Shown: in pieces, positions 46,060 to 61,109 of the stretch
Layout: every line of letters starts with the position of its first letter
Position numbering within the stretch: position 1 is the stretch's first letter
Assembly (NCBI GenBank): GCA_023548195.1
Contig: JAJHZJ010000023.1
Span: 169,636 to 233,635, forward strand
Length of the DNA stretch: 64,000 nt
From: Bettongia penicillata ogilbyi
Lineage: Eukaryota > Chordata > Mammalia > Diprotodontia > Potoroidae
Direction of reading: 5' to 3'
Made by a program: the position numbers and the translations under genes
The notes under the pieces: model-generated
Databases searched by the model: none
What the model was told of the DNA's origin: nothing
What the model saw: the letters and a program-made list of their open reading frames with translations, nothing else

Positions 46060-46360
46060 TTCTCCTTTCACTGGGGTGCATGGGTATCGGGAAAGAGATG
46101 GCATCTGACCTGGTCTTTAACAAATAGGATTTGAATGTGGGAAAAAGAGGAGGAAGGGCATTCCAAGGAGTGAGCACCGTAAATAAATCTGAGGAGGTGG
46201 GAGGGAAGCTAGCAGGTGTAGAGAGATGGTAAGGAAATCAGGATGCAGAAGACTAAGGGAGAGCAAGTTGGAAAAAATCAATTGGAGTCAAATGAGAATA
46301 GGCTTTCAATGCCAGACTAAGGATTTTTGACTAGTAGATAGCCACTATTGTTTCTTGAGT
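46060..46360. repeat. Fragment of the dispersed ~1-kb repeat
   Basis: 'agggcattccaaggagtgag' and 'aataggctttcaatgccaga' resemble other copies in the window. Family not named. Confidence 0.4.
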
Positions 46361-46564
46361 CTAAAACCTTAGTGAATCTGATTTAATGAACCGTGAGACT
46401 GATTTGTTATTTACATAAATGGGTACATTTAAAGTACTTGAAAACATCCCCCCCTAGATTAAATATTCCCACTGCAATCTCATTTATGCTATTTACTTGT
46501 CCAGCAATCTCTTTTCCTACAGAGGTTATGAAAGCCAACTACTGTACAGCTTCTGGGTCAATAA

Positions 46565-46875
46565 TTAAAATCACAGAATTGTAGACTAAAGCTGGAAGGA
46601 ACTTTAGAAGTCAACATGTCCACTCCCAACCCCATCTGCTTTGTTTTCCCAAAAGGGAAACTGAGTCCCAGGGAGGGGGAAGGCACTTGCCCAGGATCAC
46701 ACATAGAATCCTAGAGCTAGAACTGGAAGCAACCTCAGAGGCTACCTCTAACGCCTTCATTTTACAGAGGGGAAACTGAGACTGAGGGAGGTGACGTGAC
46801 TTGTCTAAGGTCACACAGCTAATAAGCAACAGATTTGAACCCAAATCCTCTGACTCCATATTCGTTGCTCTTTAA
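46565..46875 (-). repeat. Tandem MIR-like SINE (two bodies)
   Basis: Two reverse bodies linked by 'cacacatagaatcctagagc', ending with head 'gaacccaaatcctctgactc'. Confidence 0.8.
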
Positions 46876-47170
46876 TGCTGCCCCTCCCATTAACATCTAC
46901 CTGCTATGTCATCACATTCATGAAATTAAATTAACAGAACTAAATCCCACATTAATGAGTGTTGGCTGTGAAATGAGGCTAAAGGGACCTTTTCTGAGCC
47001 TGGTTTCCTGTCCCAGGGGTGAGTGGATTTGATTCCATTCGAGATGGAGAGCTTTGGGAGTGGTCTGTGCCAAGGCCCTGCCCAGGCCTGTTGGGGAAAT
47101 ATGAAATGAGCTTAGTAGCAAACTAATTGATTTCCTCCCCCACCTTTCATCCCATCCCCCACACCCCACC

Positions 47171-47188
47171 TCTCTCTCTCTCTCTCTC

Positions 47189-47263
<75 letters not shown>
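47171..47263. repeat. (TC)n microsatellite
   Basis: Nearly pure TC run of about 90 bp with one ACTC interruption near 47191. Confidence 0.97.
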
Positions 47264-47268
<5 letters not shown>

Positions 47269-47469
47269 TCTTATTCCCCATAACCATCCCCCTCAGGTCC
47301 CATCTGGTAGACCCAACAATGTTTCTCCATTCTTCTTATCCCATGGTCCATATCACTGACCTCTCAAGTCTCTAGACTCTCCCAAGGCTCTGGTTTCTCC
47401 CCTACCCATTCATCCTCCCAAACTACCACATTTCTCTTCCATTTGTTCCCAAATTAACCAGCTAAGGCA

Positions 47470-47650
47470 GGAAAATGAGATTCTCATCCAGGTACTGCCA
47501 CTAACTAGTTGTGTGGGAAAATCACTTCACTTCTCAGGGCCTCAGTTTTCACATCTGTAAAATGGGGAGGAGGGGAATCATAGCCACCCCATCCATCTCT
47601 CAGATCTGTTGTGAAGCTTGAATGCCATCAGGAAAGCGCTTTGGCAAAGT
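47470..47650 (+). repeat. MIR-like SINE
   Basis: 'ccactaactagttgtgtggg', 'gggcctcagttttcacatct', then 'ggaaagcgctttggcaaag'. Confidence 0.7.
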
Positions 47651-47989
47651 TGAAAGGGCGAGACAGATGGAAGGGGTGGTTGTTTTTCATGATGAAGCCT
47701 TCTGGGATCTGTTCCCTGCAGAGCATTTTGAGCTCAGGGGATGTTTCTGGAGAGCTACACAGTCAGTCACCCACCCCTTAGGCAGAACTGTGCTGTGTTC
47801 CCAACCCTGACTGCCATCCATCTGCACCCACCTGCTTACACATTGTAGGCCCACCTGCCTAAGGAAGAGCCTGATCCAATCCTGGTATTTCTACTAGGGA
47901 CCATAGCCAGTCATTCTCATTTCTTCCCAGGGGTGAGACAGGGACCAGAGGCTCCCCTGTGAGGGGGGAGCACTCTCAGAGTTGGGAGA

Positions 47990-48960
47990 CCTTCTAATTC
48001 AAGCTATGCCCTCCACAACATCCCTGACAAGAGGTTGCCTGGCCTCAGCTTGAAGGCATTCTATGAGAGGTGGTCTGCACCTTCCCCGGAATGTCATCCT
48101 CTGCTTCTAGATAGCTCTCCTCCTGAGGAAGCTTTTTGCTGACATCCAATGGGAGCCGTGCAGAACAAGGCTAATCCCTCTTTCACAGGACATATTTATT
48201 ATTCCCATTAAATTTCTTCTTCCTAAACCCAGCCCAATGTTTTCGCCTGTATAGACCTTTGAGGATCCTAACTCAGTCATCCATTCCCTCCTAGCTTTGT
48301 GTCAGTTGCAAATTTGAGAAGCATTCCCTCAATGCCTTGATCCCTAGCCTAGGGCACTCCACCGAGAATTCCTTCCAAGTTACCATCAAGCCATCTGTGA
48401 CTTACTTTTGGGTGCAACCAAACCCTCAATATTGGAGACCTCTCTGTCTCCTATCTCTCTACCCCTCCACTGCTCCATCTCATCTATAGCATTAGTGGGA
48501 CGAGCACTGCCAAATGCTTAGCTAAAGTGTCTAGGTAATTCAGTATCTACAGCATTCCCTTGATCAACCAGGCTTGGGTAACCCCAGCAAAAAAAAAGAA
48601 ATAAGGTTAGTTTTGTTCTAACTGAAGCCATGCTGGCTCTTAGACATCACCGCTTCCTTTGTGGATTCATTAACTGGCCCTTTGTCAAGACTCTTACCAG
48701 GAATCAACACTAGACACACTAAACCTATAGTTTGCAGCCTCCATTCCTGTTTCTTTTTGGAAAACCAGAGCATTCTATGCCCTTCTCCAGTCCTGCTTTC
48801 TACAATCCTTCAGACCTTCCTGACAGTGGCTCAGCCATCATAGTCGGTCAGTTCTTTCAGGATGCAAAGACAGAGTGAGCGATAACTAGGCCAACCTGTC
48901 TTCAGTGTTTGGTGCCTTGAGGGTCTGGTGTCTTCAGTGTAGGAGCGAATGGATGCTCAC
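47990..48960. repeat. CR1/L3-type LINE, longest copy
   Basis: Recognisable in order: 'agctctcctcctgaggaagc', 'cccagcccaatgttttcgcc', 'agctttgtgtcagttgcaaa', 'tatctacagcattcccttga', 'agccatgctggctcttagac' and 'gacagtggctcagccatca'. The open frame at 48661-48843 is part of this element and not a gene. Orientation not assigned. Confidence 0.75.
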
Positions 48961-49069
48961 ATGCTTTCAGCCTCTGCAGAGTCCCCATTCACACTGACAC
49001 ACGGACATGCACACATAAGTTTTCCCTGACAAGACACATGTGAATACGTGTACATGTGTATATGTTGTC

Positions 49070-49395
49070 ATGAGACCACAGATCCCTGGGATCTCCAAGA
49101 CCAGCTAGACCAATCCCCTTTTTAATGGAAGAGAGCCCCCTACCAATGCAGGGAGGTACCTGCTGTGCCTTTATAATCTTAGAAAGTTGTCTGAGGCCCT
49201 CAGCCCAGTAAGGGAAAATGATTTGCCCAAAGTCACACAGAGGACCCTAAATCTAGATTTGGAAGGAACCTCAGAGGCCACTTAATCCAACCTCCTCATT
49301 TTACCGAGGCAGTAGGAGAAGAAGTGACTTGTTTCAAACACAGATCCCCTAACTCCAAAGTCAACACCCTTCCCACTGTACCATACTATCTCCCT
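49070..49395 (-). repeat. Tandem MIR-like SINE (two bodies)
   Basis: Two reverse bodies joined by 'gaccctaaatctagatttgg', with 'cattttaccgaggcag' and head remnants. Confidence 0.7.
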
Positions 49396-49689
49396 CTAGT
49401 TTTTCCCTATAATATTCAGGTTACTTAGCTATTAGGTTGTACCAAATCAGCTCAAGAAGGGGCACCATCAAATCCTTCTATCCCTAAGCTGGGATCTGAG
49501 TGAGATTTCCATTAAAATCTTAGACTCAAAGACAGAATGTTTGAATCTCTATAGTTGGGAGATCTCACTATCTCCCACATGCAGGAGTCCTCTTTCCAAA
49601 CTGTCCCTATCATGTGGTCATCCGGCCCTCACTTAGGTATTTCTAGCTGAGAGAGCTCTCTTTCTCCATTTAGCTAGGGCTCACTTAAA

Positions 49690-49875
49690 CTAAAGAAGTA
49701 ATTGCAGAAGCTGGAAGCTCTGGGTTCAAGTCCTGCCTGGGACATCTACTGACTATGGGACCCTGGGCAAGTCACTTGAACTCTCACGGCCCCAGGCAAC
49801 TCTCAAAGATCACAAATGGGTTCCTCCATACATTGATAGAACTATCCTTGAAAATCACAAGTCCACTAAGCCACT
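49690..49875 (+). repeat. Lineage-specific tRNA-type SINE (MAR1-like)
   Basis: Forward: 'gggttcaagtcctgcctggg', 'gggcaagtcacttgaactct', then 3' part 'atgggttcctccatacattg'. Same type as 20365-20595. Confidence 0.6.
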
Positions 49876-49959
49876 GGCAGGAGCCTCATTGCCTGGGCAG
49901 GAAGCCCTGGGTTCCACAGACAGAGGCCAAGCTTTGGCAGGTTCTAGCATCCAACAGAC

Positions 49960-50075
49960 AATTTGTAAGTGTTCACTATGTGCCAGGCCACTGTGTCTTT
50001 TTATCCCCAGCCCTTAGCCCAGTGTCTGGCACATGGTAGGTGCTTAATGAATTCTCATTGAATGATGTTGGGAGT
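49960..50075 (+). repeat. L2-type LINE 3' end
   Basis: 'ccagtgtctggcacatggta' then 'ggtgcttaatgaattctcat'. Confidence 0.7.
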
Positions 50076-50684
50076 GAGCTAGGCCTCTAGGGCCCTTGGC
50101 ATTTGGAGTCTACCAAGAGGACAGGCTCTAAGCCCAGGCCCCCAGCCAAACTGGGGGTGTCCACTGTGTAAGAACCAACCTCTCTAATTTGGGAGATTGA
50201 CCACTGGGTAGGGAGGTATTTTCAGCCACAGTCCCTCATAAAGGCTCTTCTAAGTCAAAAGAGAGGGGGGAGATCCACAGCAGTCCAGGAGGGGATCCCC
50301 ATATGTACCAAAGCAGGTCTTTGATCCTCTCCCTTGATCTTTCAGGGGCAGAACCCAAGAAAACCAGGCAGCAGGGTTGGGGAGGCCATATCCAGCCCAA
50401 GGCAGCAACCACGGGCAGTCCCCATGGCGCCCCTAGAAAAGCCTCAGCTGGCCAAGAAACAGGCGGTCAGGCCTGCTGGCCTGGGCCCACAGAAGCCACC
50501 AAGGGTTTTCAGCATTTGAGAAGGTGGTTTTCAATCAGTGTTGAGACAAAGAGGGGTTTCTGGTCCTTGCTCAGAGGCCTGAAATAGCCAGTTCACCAGA
50601 CATCTCCTTCCACAAACATTCCTATTAATCCGTTAATTGAAGATTTTCGGGTAATCATCTCCAGGCTCGTTTCTGCATGAGGTC

Positions 50685-50850
50685 ATGGAAGAAGCATAGA
50701 GTTTAGAGTCAGACCACTTCCTACCTGTATGACACTGGGCAGCTCACTTCTCCTCCCTGGGCCACAGGGCCGTCCTCTGTAAAATGGGAGGGTTGGACCC
50801 CATCTCCTCTGAGGCCCCTTTCAGCTCTAGGGTCTTAGGATTTCCTGGTC
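50685..50850 (+). repeat. MIR-like SINE
   Basis: 'gtttagagtcagaccacttc', 'ctctgtaaaatgggagggtt', 'ctttcagctctagggtctta'. Confidence 0.7.
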
Positions 50851-51079
50851 TTGGTTGTAACACCAGCCATTTTGGCCACCCCTCTGGCTAAAACCAATGA
50901 ACTTCCTCCAGATTCTTTGACTTTTCCCTCTCTCTGAACCTGATGTTAGTTTTATGGTAGATTCTCCTATTCTCTCCACCCTGGTCTAGGCACCTGCCAT
51001 CTCTCACATCCTAATGTGTCCCCCGCCCCAGCTCCAGCTGATTCCCCACTTGCAATCCAGAACAATCTTCCTTAGGGCC

Positions 51080-51200
51080 TCTCTTGAGCTTAACAACTGC
51101 TAAAAAAAACAAACCTTCAATGACTCCCTACAGCCTATTGAATAAAGTCAAAATCCTTGATGTTGACATTTAGGGCTTCAGAAAAACCAGTACACTTGGC
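51080..51200 (+). repeat. L2-type LINE fragment
   Basis: 'actccctacagcctattgaa' then 'taaagtcaaaatccttgatg'. Confidence 0.6.
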
Positions 51201-51246
51201 CTTAGGCTTCAGTTTGAGGTCAGAGGTAGGACAGGAAACAGGCAAG

Positions 51247-51470
51247 GAAATGAGCCCAGATATGAGCCCAAGTACAAGGAGATGAGCTCAGGTGCAGGGA
51301 GATGAGCCCAGGTGCAAGGAGATGAGCCCAGGTACAAAGAGATGAGCCCAGGTGCAAGGAGATGAGCCCACAAAGAGATGAGCCCAGGTGCAAGGAGATA
51401 AGCCCAGGTACAAAGAAATGAGCCCAGGTATGGGGAGATGAGCCTAAGTTTAAGGAAATGAACCCAGGTG
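51247..51470. repeat. Minisatellite with a 20-bp unit
   Basis: About eleven copies of gatgagcccaggtgcaagga, some truncated. The - strand Trp/Ala/Pro/Gly/Leu repeat frames are translations of it. Confidence 0.95.
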
Positions 51471-51814
51471 CACAGCTCTTCACCTTTTAACCCAGGCATC
51501 ATTAATAGCACCCTCCCTCTCAGGACCCAAATGCCCAGGGCTCTCAGTGTCTCCTTCCCAATCAGATGAGTGCTCCCATGCCCACTGACCTCTGAACAAG
51601 AACAAATTTCTAATCCTAAATTAGAAATTACCTGTCAGCCTTGTTCAATATTTCAAATGTCAGGGCCCTCAGGAACTTGCAGGAATCTGCCCTGGTGCTG
51701 AGGAATGGGCTGCCTGTGGTCTGGAAGAGAGGAGGAAGAAGAGGAGGGGAAAGGGGAAGGAGGCTCAGAGGCCAGACCCTCAGCCAAGTTGAAAGGCCTT
51801 TCTCGTTCTCCTGA

Positions 51815-51985
51815 ACAGAACCTGAAGACCCGGGTTCTAATCCCAGCTCTGGCATAAAGCTTGTTGCTTATGTGACCTTATCGTGCTCTCTTCCCTTCCC
51901 TGGTCCTCAGTTTTCCTTCTCTGTGGAGTTGCAGGAGATGATCTCTAAAGGCCCTTCCAGCTCTGACAATCATTGCTTCTAATCT
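51815..51985 (+). repeat. MIR-like SINE
   Basis: 'ggttctaatcccagctctgg', 'ctggtcctcagttttccttc', 'ggcccttccagctctgacaa'. Confidence 0.75.
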
Positions 51986-52154
51986 GATTCTTGTGGCATC
52001 TGGCTGCCTGACGTGGGCAAAGTGCCCCGTGTGTGTCTGTGCCACCTGGCCAGACCCTGCCCCCACTATGACTCATTTGCTGTCCTAGCCTTCATAGCCC
52101 TTGGAAGCAAGGAGGCAAGGAGAGGTGGGTGTGAGGGGGGAAGGGAGGCCTCAT

Positions 52155-52570
52155 TCTCTGTCTCCTCTCCCCCTCCCCCTTCCCTCTCTTATTTCTTCTT
52201 TATCTTCTCTCTTCTGCTTTCCTCCTCCCTTCCCTCCCTTTCCCTCTCCTCTCCTCCATTCCCCTCCTCCTTTCTCTCTCCCCTTCCCTTCCTCCTCTTT
52301 TTCTCTCCTCTTCTCTCCCTCTTTCCCCTCCTCCTTTCTCTCTCTCCCTTCCCTTCCTCCTCCTTTACTCTCTTCTCCTGCCCCTCTTTCCCTTCCTCCT
52401 TTCTCTCTTTTCCCTTCTTCCCTTTTCCCCCTTCCTCCTCCTTTACCTTTTCCTCTCCTCTCCTTTCCCTCCACTCCTCCCAACTCCTTTCCATCTCCTA
52501 TCCTCCTGCCCCCTCCCCCCTCTTTCCCTTCCCCTCTCTCCTCTCTCTCTCTCTCATCACCCCCACCCCA
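52155..52570. repeat. Polypyrimidine tract
   Basis: About 400 bp almost entirely C/T on the + strand, with degenerate 'ccttcctcctttctctct' units. The opposite-strand Glu/Arg/Gly-rich frames are not genes. Confidence 0.9.
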
Positions 52571-53309
52571 CCCCACCCTACCACACGCACACACCCTCAG
52601 TAGCAATACTTCAGGGAACTTGAATCCAGCCCATGCCTTCCACATTTAACCTGGGAAAGAAACAGAAGAGAAAGGAAAGACTGAGGGAGGAAAGCTCTAG
52701 AGAGACCAAGACAAAGGAAGATTGAGACAAAAAGAAGGGAGGGCATGGGAGAAGGGCACAGAGATGGAGGGAATGAGCAAGATGCTGGCTTGCTGCAGCA
52801 TCAAGGGCAAACCAAGGAGAAGCTGAGAGGGAGGGAGGCATGAGGAACACAGGCTCCATACATGGACTGGCATTTTCCTTGTACCAAAACAGTCACCAAA
52901 GGGTTTCTCCCTGGAAAGGAAGGGATGCTGGGAGGGTACAGGTGGCCAGGGCTAAGAGGCAGGTTTTCCCCCAGCTCAGTTTAGCCACCCCCAGGGACTG
53001 GGGCACCTTGCCTCTTTTTCTGATGGGGCAAGGGGATAAATCCCCAAACTTTCTGTCAGTGAGAGACCAATGAGGGAGACGGTAGCTGGGGCACAAGCTG
53101 GATCCCAAAGAAAGAAGGGGCCAAGGGGATCCTTGCTATAATCTCTCTCTGTTCCTGTTACCCCCTAGTCACTCAGAGAATCTCAGAGCTCAGGTCAGAA
53201 CCTCAGAGAAAATCTGTTCCAGCTGTATCTATACATGAATCTTTCTGAAAACATCAGTCATACAGCCTCTGCTGGATGACCTCCAAGGATGGGGACAAGG
53301 AAGTGAAAA

Positions 53310-53565
53310 GGCACATGCATTTATTAAGAGCTTACTATGTGCTGGGTGCTGTGTTAAGTGTTTTACAACCATAGAGGATCTCCATTTGGTCCTCACAATA
53401 ACCCTGGCAGGTAGGTGCTATTATGATCCCATTTTACAGTTGGGGAAACCGAAGCAGACAGAGGCTAAGTGACTTGCTAGGATCCCCACAGTTAGTAAGT
53501 GCCAAGGTAAGACTGGAACTCCAAGCTGAATGCTTTCTTCACCCAACTACCTCAAGGCAATACAT
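53310..53565 (-). repeat. tRNA-derived SINE, reverse orientation
   Basis: 'taagagcttactatgtgctg', 'tggtcctcacaataaccctg', 'cattttacagttggggaaac', 'agtgacttgctaggatcccc'. Confidence 0.8.
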
Positions 53566-53654
53566 TCTCCTTTTCATTTAGGGACTTTTCCCCCTTATAT
53601 TAAGTTGCAGTCTGCCTCTCTGCCTCTTGCATACAAAGCTCCAAGTTCTACTTT

Positions 53655-53870
53655 TTTAGGAGTGGGGCGGGGGTTCCCCTTCCTCATGACAGCGCATTCA
53701 GATACTTGAAGATGGTTCTTGAGGCCTCCTTAAGTCCTCCTATTTCACGCATTTGTTTCTCATGTACATTGTCTCCAGTCACCTCACTATTCTTTTCATT
53801 CCTTTCTGACACACTCCAGTTTGTAAACATCCTTCCTAAAATGTTCATTCCCTCAGCAATACTGGGGAAA
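53655..53870. repeat. CR1/L3-type LINE fragment
   Basis: 'gacagcgcattcagatactt' and 'gacacactccagtttgtaaa' then 'catccttcctaaaatg'. Same segment as 6855-7045. Confidence 0.65.
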
Positions 53871-54039
53871 AGTGAGCCCACTCTCAGTCATTGTAGGAGA
53901 GCTTTCTTTGGGCGGCTATCAGCTTGGGCCAGCATGTACCTGCTGGTAAGAAAGTTACCTTCACATGGGGATAGAGACAGAACTGGACCTGTGATTTCAC
54001 TGCGCACGGGGAAAGCCCAATGGAAGAAACTCCCTCTGC

Positions 54040-54160
54040 CTTTCTTCTCAGAATTGCCTTGAGCACTGACTTGCCTGAGATCATAATGCCAGGATATGTT
54101 GGAGGCAGGATTTGAACTCAACTCTGTCTCCACTGTGTCTCATACTCTGACATGCACTGT
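54040..54160 (-). repeat. MIR-like SINE fragment
   Basis: 'gacttgcctgagatcataat' and 'aggatttgaactcaactctg'. Confidence 0.6.
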
Positions 54161-54379
54161 GCTAAATCCCAGATTCTTTGCATATTGATAGCAACTCAGT
54201 CCCTGCCTCACCTCATTGGATAGAATATTCTGGCAATCTCTAGCTTGACTCTGGTCATAACTGACCCTCTCTGGCTATGATTTGGATTCTGACCTCAAAG
54301 AACTCTTCCCCCCAGTCCTATGGAATAATTTTATTCACCAGCACCATTCAACCCTAGGCCCTACTTCCTCGTAGCTGGG

Positions 54380-54860
54380 GATCCAAGACATCCAGAGCTG
54401 AACATGATGTTCCACATTTGCTGACTGGGGCATGCAACTACTTCCTTCATTCACACCCCTGATTTTTATTGTATCTCCCAGATCTTTTTTGGATAAATTG
54501 CCACCTAACTATGTTTCTCCCCACCCTGCCCCCATAAGTACAGATGCAGTTGACCCTAGTGGTAATAATTCTTTAGACTCCCTTAGATCTATCCTATCAT
54601 TTTAGCCCGCCAAGGTCTTTCAGGGTCTTTTTCATCCTCCATGTCAGCTAGCCTTCCCAGTTTCATAATTTGCTAAACATACCATTAATGTCATTGATAA
54701 AAAAAAAAAAATTGACTATAAGAACACATCCAAGGACAGATCCTTAGGATGCCTCTTCCCAGCCCAACTCCAATATTCTAATTCTGTAATTCAATACCCT
54801 GTGATCTCATCCAGGAAGCCAGCCCTGAAATATCCCTGTGTGCCCTCTGGTGGGGGTCTG
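54380..54860. repeat. CR1/L3-type LINE fragment
   Basis: 'cataccattaatgtcattga' and 'ccaaggacagatccttagga' then 'tgcctctt' are typical of the same element as 47990-48960. A run of about 13 A lies at 54698-54711. Confidence 0.65.
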
Positions 54861-55349
54861 TGGATGATAATAATTAGTATTATATCATCATTGTGAACCA
54901 TCCATATTGTAGGGGGATGCTGGAATCTGGTGCTTTCTCAGTAGTCAGAACCTGAGACTTTTACCCACTGATTATCACCCAAATCTTCCACTGTTTCCCA
55001 GGTGTCTTCTCTTATTTAGAAGTATGATGTTGCTTTGGTGCCTGTCCCATGCTCCCATCCTTAGACATCCCTGTCTATTTCTCCTTGTCCCAGGGTTAGG
55101 TCAATTGAATCTCTGATACCAGTCATTATTTTAGTATTTTGACTTGGTTAGATTCAAAAGACTATACTAAAATACAAAGAAAAAAAGCATTGCAAGTATG
55201 TAACATTCTTCTCATATCCCAAATGCAACTTTCCAGGTGATCAAAATCCTGTTTCAGTTGGTACCTATTAGCTGAAGCCTCCCTAGCTAAGGCCCAAGTC
55301 ATGGGACCATCAAAAGTCAGCATCTGGTCATAAACAGCAGCCAGCATAG

Positions 55350-55590
55350 GGCACAGGGAGATGCAGTGTGGTACAGAAACAAGAATTCTGACTTTGGCAT
55401 TTGAGGACCCAAGTTTCTGGAAGCATCTTGGTGATTGGGACTTGGAACAAGTCATTGAACCTTAATTTTCCTGGTCACAAGGCCACAAAGGGCACTTCCA
55501 GCTGGAAAATCTCCAAAATGGGACATGGATGCCAATCACTTTCCCTTCCTTCCTCACCCAGCTCCTCAGTTTCCTCCTCTGTAAAAGGGG
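55350..55590 (+). repeat. MIR-like SINE
   Basis: Degenerate forward copy with 'cagtgtggtacagaaacaag' and 'gggcacttccagctgg'. Confidence 0.55.
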
Positions 55591-55877
55591 GTTAATAGTC
55601 CCCTTGCTAGGAGTTATTGTTCACCCAGGAGATAAAGAACATGGAAGACCTTTGGTCAAGAAACTATAGTAATTGGAGAAGTGGTGTACATTTCTGAAGC
55701 TCTTTCGGGTATGCAAAGTGTTGAAGAGACCACGGTCTCACAGCACCACTGAGAAATGGGTACAGCTGGATCCTGACTAGTGTAATAAGGAATTCCCTGT
55801 AGTTGTCACATTATTTGAATTCTCCCTGCATATTTAATTTGGGCTGGAACCACTTACCACATTTTACATAAATTATA

Positions 55878-56118
55878 GGCCTGGTAAGGTGGCGATGCAG
55901 TGTTTAGAAGTGACCAGGCCTAGAGTCAGGAAGACCTGAGTTCAAATCCAACCTCACACATTTACTGTGTGACCTTGGGCAAGTCACTTTACCCTGTTAG
56001 CCTCAGTTTCCTCATCTGTCAGATGATCTGGAAAGGGAAATGGCAAAACCACTCCAGTATCTTTGCCTAGAAAACCCCAAATTGGGGTCATGAAGAGTCG
56101 CACACAAGTAAAAAGTGA
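55878..56118 (+). repeat. Marsupial tRNA-type SINE, near full length
   Basis: Head 'taaggtggcgatgcagtgtt', 'gacctgagttcaaatccaac', 'cagtttcctcatctgtcaga', tail 'aaaaccccaaattggggtca'. Confidence 0.93.
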
Positions 56119-56199
56119 CTAAACCAAAACATAACTTCCGGTGTAAATTTGAATATCGAGACCACTTCAGGAAATTCATCATTAAGGGATTGCTACCTA

Positions 56200-56375
56200 G
56201 TTATGTCGCAACAATATTTGCCTCCATTTTAGAGATAAGAAAACTGAGGCTGCAAGAGCTTATATCTTGCCCATGGTCATTACAATTAGTGAGTGTAGGA
56301 GGCAGGATTCAAACTCAGGTCCCTCACAGTTCCAATGCCAGCGTCCATTCTGTGAGAAAGTTGTACCAATTAGTC
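56200..56375 (-). repeat. tRNA-derived SINE close to an exon
   Basis: 'gagataagaaaactgaggct' and 'aggattcaaactcaggtccc'. It ends only about 75 bp before the acceptor of coding exon 2. Confidence 0.7.
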
Positions 56376-56450
56376 CGAATGAATGATTTGGTCTCAGATG
56401 GGGTACATGCCTACGTTTGACTGTTTGTTGTCTCTTTTGCCAACATGCAG

Positions 56451-56648
56451 GTCTGTCAGATAACGTCACTGACCTGGAAAAGCGGAGGCAGATCTATGGG
56501 CAGAATTTTATCCCTCCCAAGAAGCCGAAAACCTTTCTCCAGTTAGTGTGGGAAGCTCTCCAGGACGTCACCCTCATCATCCTCGAGATTGCTGCCATAA
56601 TCTCTCTGGGTCTCTCCTTTTATGCACCCCCTGGAGAACAGAGTGACG
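56451..56648 (+). CDS. ATP2B3: ATP2B3 coding exon 2 (residues 69-135, M1)
   Basis: 198 bp, phase 1 at both ends, acceptor AG at 56449-56450 and donor at 56648/56649. It completes Gly69 and continues [19 protein letters not shown], then [18 protein letters not shown]. The family signature [12 protein letters not shown] leads into the first membrane helix, [20 protein letters not shown] (residues 107-126). It ends in the extracellular loop [19 protein letters not shown] matches PMCA3. The pump sits in the plasma membrane, and M1 and M2 flank the first cytosolic domain. An in-frame stop soon after the donor agrees with the exon end. Confidence 0.96.
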
Positions 56649-59871
<3,223 letters not shown>

Positions 59872-59937
59872 TAAGAGCCCCAAGTCCTGACTCCAGGCAA
59901 ACACCCGAGGACTCTTTAAGGTGAAACATGAACTTTG

Positions 59938-60410
59938 TCCTTGGGGTTTTCTTGGAAAAGATATTAGAGTGGTTTGCCATTTCCTTCGCAAGTGTGCCCC
60001 CATCTTACAGATGAGGAGCTGAGGCAAATAGGGGTTAAGTAACTTGCCCAGGGTCACAAGTAAGTGTCTGAGGCTAGATTTGAACTCAAACCTTCCTGAC
60101 TCCAGGCCTGGTGCTCTATCCATTGCCCTACCTAGCTGCCCTATCCACCACTCTGGTGTTATTCAGTCATTTTTTAATTGTGTCCAACTCTCCATGACCC
60201 CATTTGGGGTCTTGGCAGAGATACTGAAATGTTTTTGCCATTTCCTTCTCCAGCTCATTTTACAGGTGAGGGAATTGGGGCAAACAGGGTTATGTAACTT
60301 GTCCAGGGTCACACAGATAGGAAATGTCTGAAGCCATATCTGACCTCCAAAAAATGTGTTTTCCTGATTCTAGGTACAGTGCTCTATCCTCTGCAGTGCC
60401 TCCTAGAGGC
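59938..60410 (-). repeat. Two adjacent marsupial tRNA-type SINEs
   Basis: A 5'-truncated copy (59938-60147: 'attagagtggtttgccattt', 'gtgctctatccattgcccta') lies next to a fuller one (60148-60410: 'ccatgaccccatttggggtc', 'cagctcattttacaggtgag', 'gtgctctatcctctgcag'), in the same orientation. Confidence 0.85.
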
Positions 60411-60444
60411 CCCACCGCTCTTGTTACCCTATCTAAAAAGGGAC

Positions 60445-60635
60445 TAGAAAGAGACAGTATAGTAGCATGCTGGCACTGGAGTCAGAGGGATTGGGTTCAA
60501 GTTCTGACTCTGCCACTTTACTCCTGGTGCAACTTTGGGCAAGTCCCTTCCCATCCCTGGGCCTTAGATTCATCCTGTGTAAAATGAAGAGGTTTTAGAT
60601 TGAATAGCCTCCGAAGTCCCTTCCAACTCTAGAGC
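60445..60635 (+). repeat. MIR-like SINE
   Basis: 'gcactggagtcagagggatt', 'gggcaagtcccttcccatcc', 'gtcccttccaactctagagc'. Confidence 0.8.
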
Positions 60636-61109
60636 AAAGGGCTTATTATTAATCCGTCACATTTTGACGTTTCCTAAAAATTCCAGTATTTGCCATGACC
60701 TAGCCTTTGGTTTTTTAAAGCATTCACATGCCAATTTGGACCCTTGGGCCTAGTGAGTGGCCTACCTGGCATTTGGCCTGTTACATTACTTTCTTTGCAC
60801 TTAGTTTGGGTTCAGTCCCTGTTGGCCATCTCATGCTATCTTTCCCAGTTTGAAGATCATTTGTTCTTACTAGAGAAAATCAAAGCCAACTTTAGACTTT
60901 GCTTGACATTTTCATATTGGAAGTCTGGGAGGTGGAGGCAGGAAGGGGTGGAGGGGGATTAGGATGGCCTGAGCCACCCATACCCATCAGATAGTGACCC
61001 CAAGTCATACAGGCCATTCCCACACAGTCAAACTTGTCTGCAAGGAAAATCCAGGCTCATGGGACAGAGATAACCAGTTCTGAGTCTTCACTTTAGAGAT
61101 AGATTTTCC

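Larger units (their letters stand above)
45096..56450 (+). other. ATP2B3: ATP2B3 intron after coding exon 1
   Basis: GT at 45096 and AG at 56449-56450. 11.4 kb containing SINEs, CR1/L3 fragments, microsatellites and minisatellites listed separately. Stretches where I see neither gene nor clear repeat include 46880-47165, 47650-47985, 50080-50680 and 52570-53300. Confidence 0.9.

Noticed and set aside
51209..51511. Repeated Leu-Gly-Ser/Trp-Ala-His frame on -
   Set aside because: Translation of the 20-bp minisatellite.
52151..52645. Glu/Arg/Gly-rich frames on - and Ser/Pro/Leu-rich frames on +
   Set aside because: Both are readings of the polypyrimidine tract.
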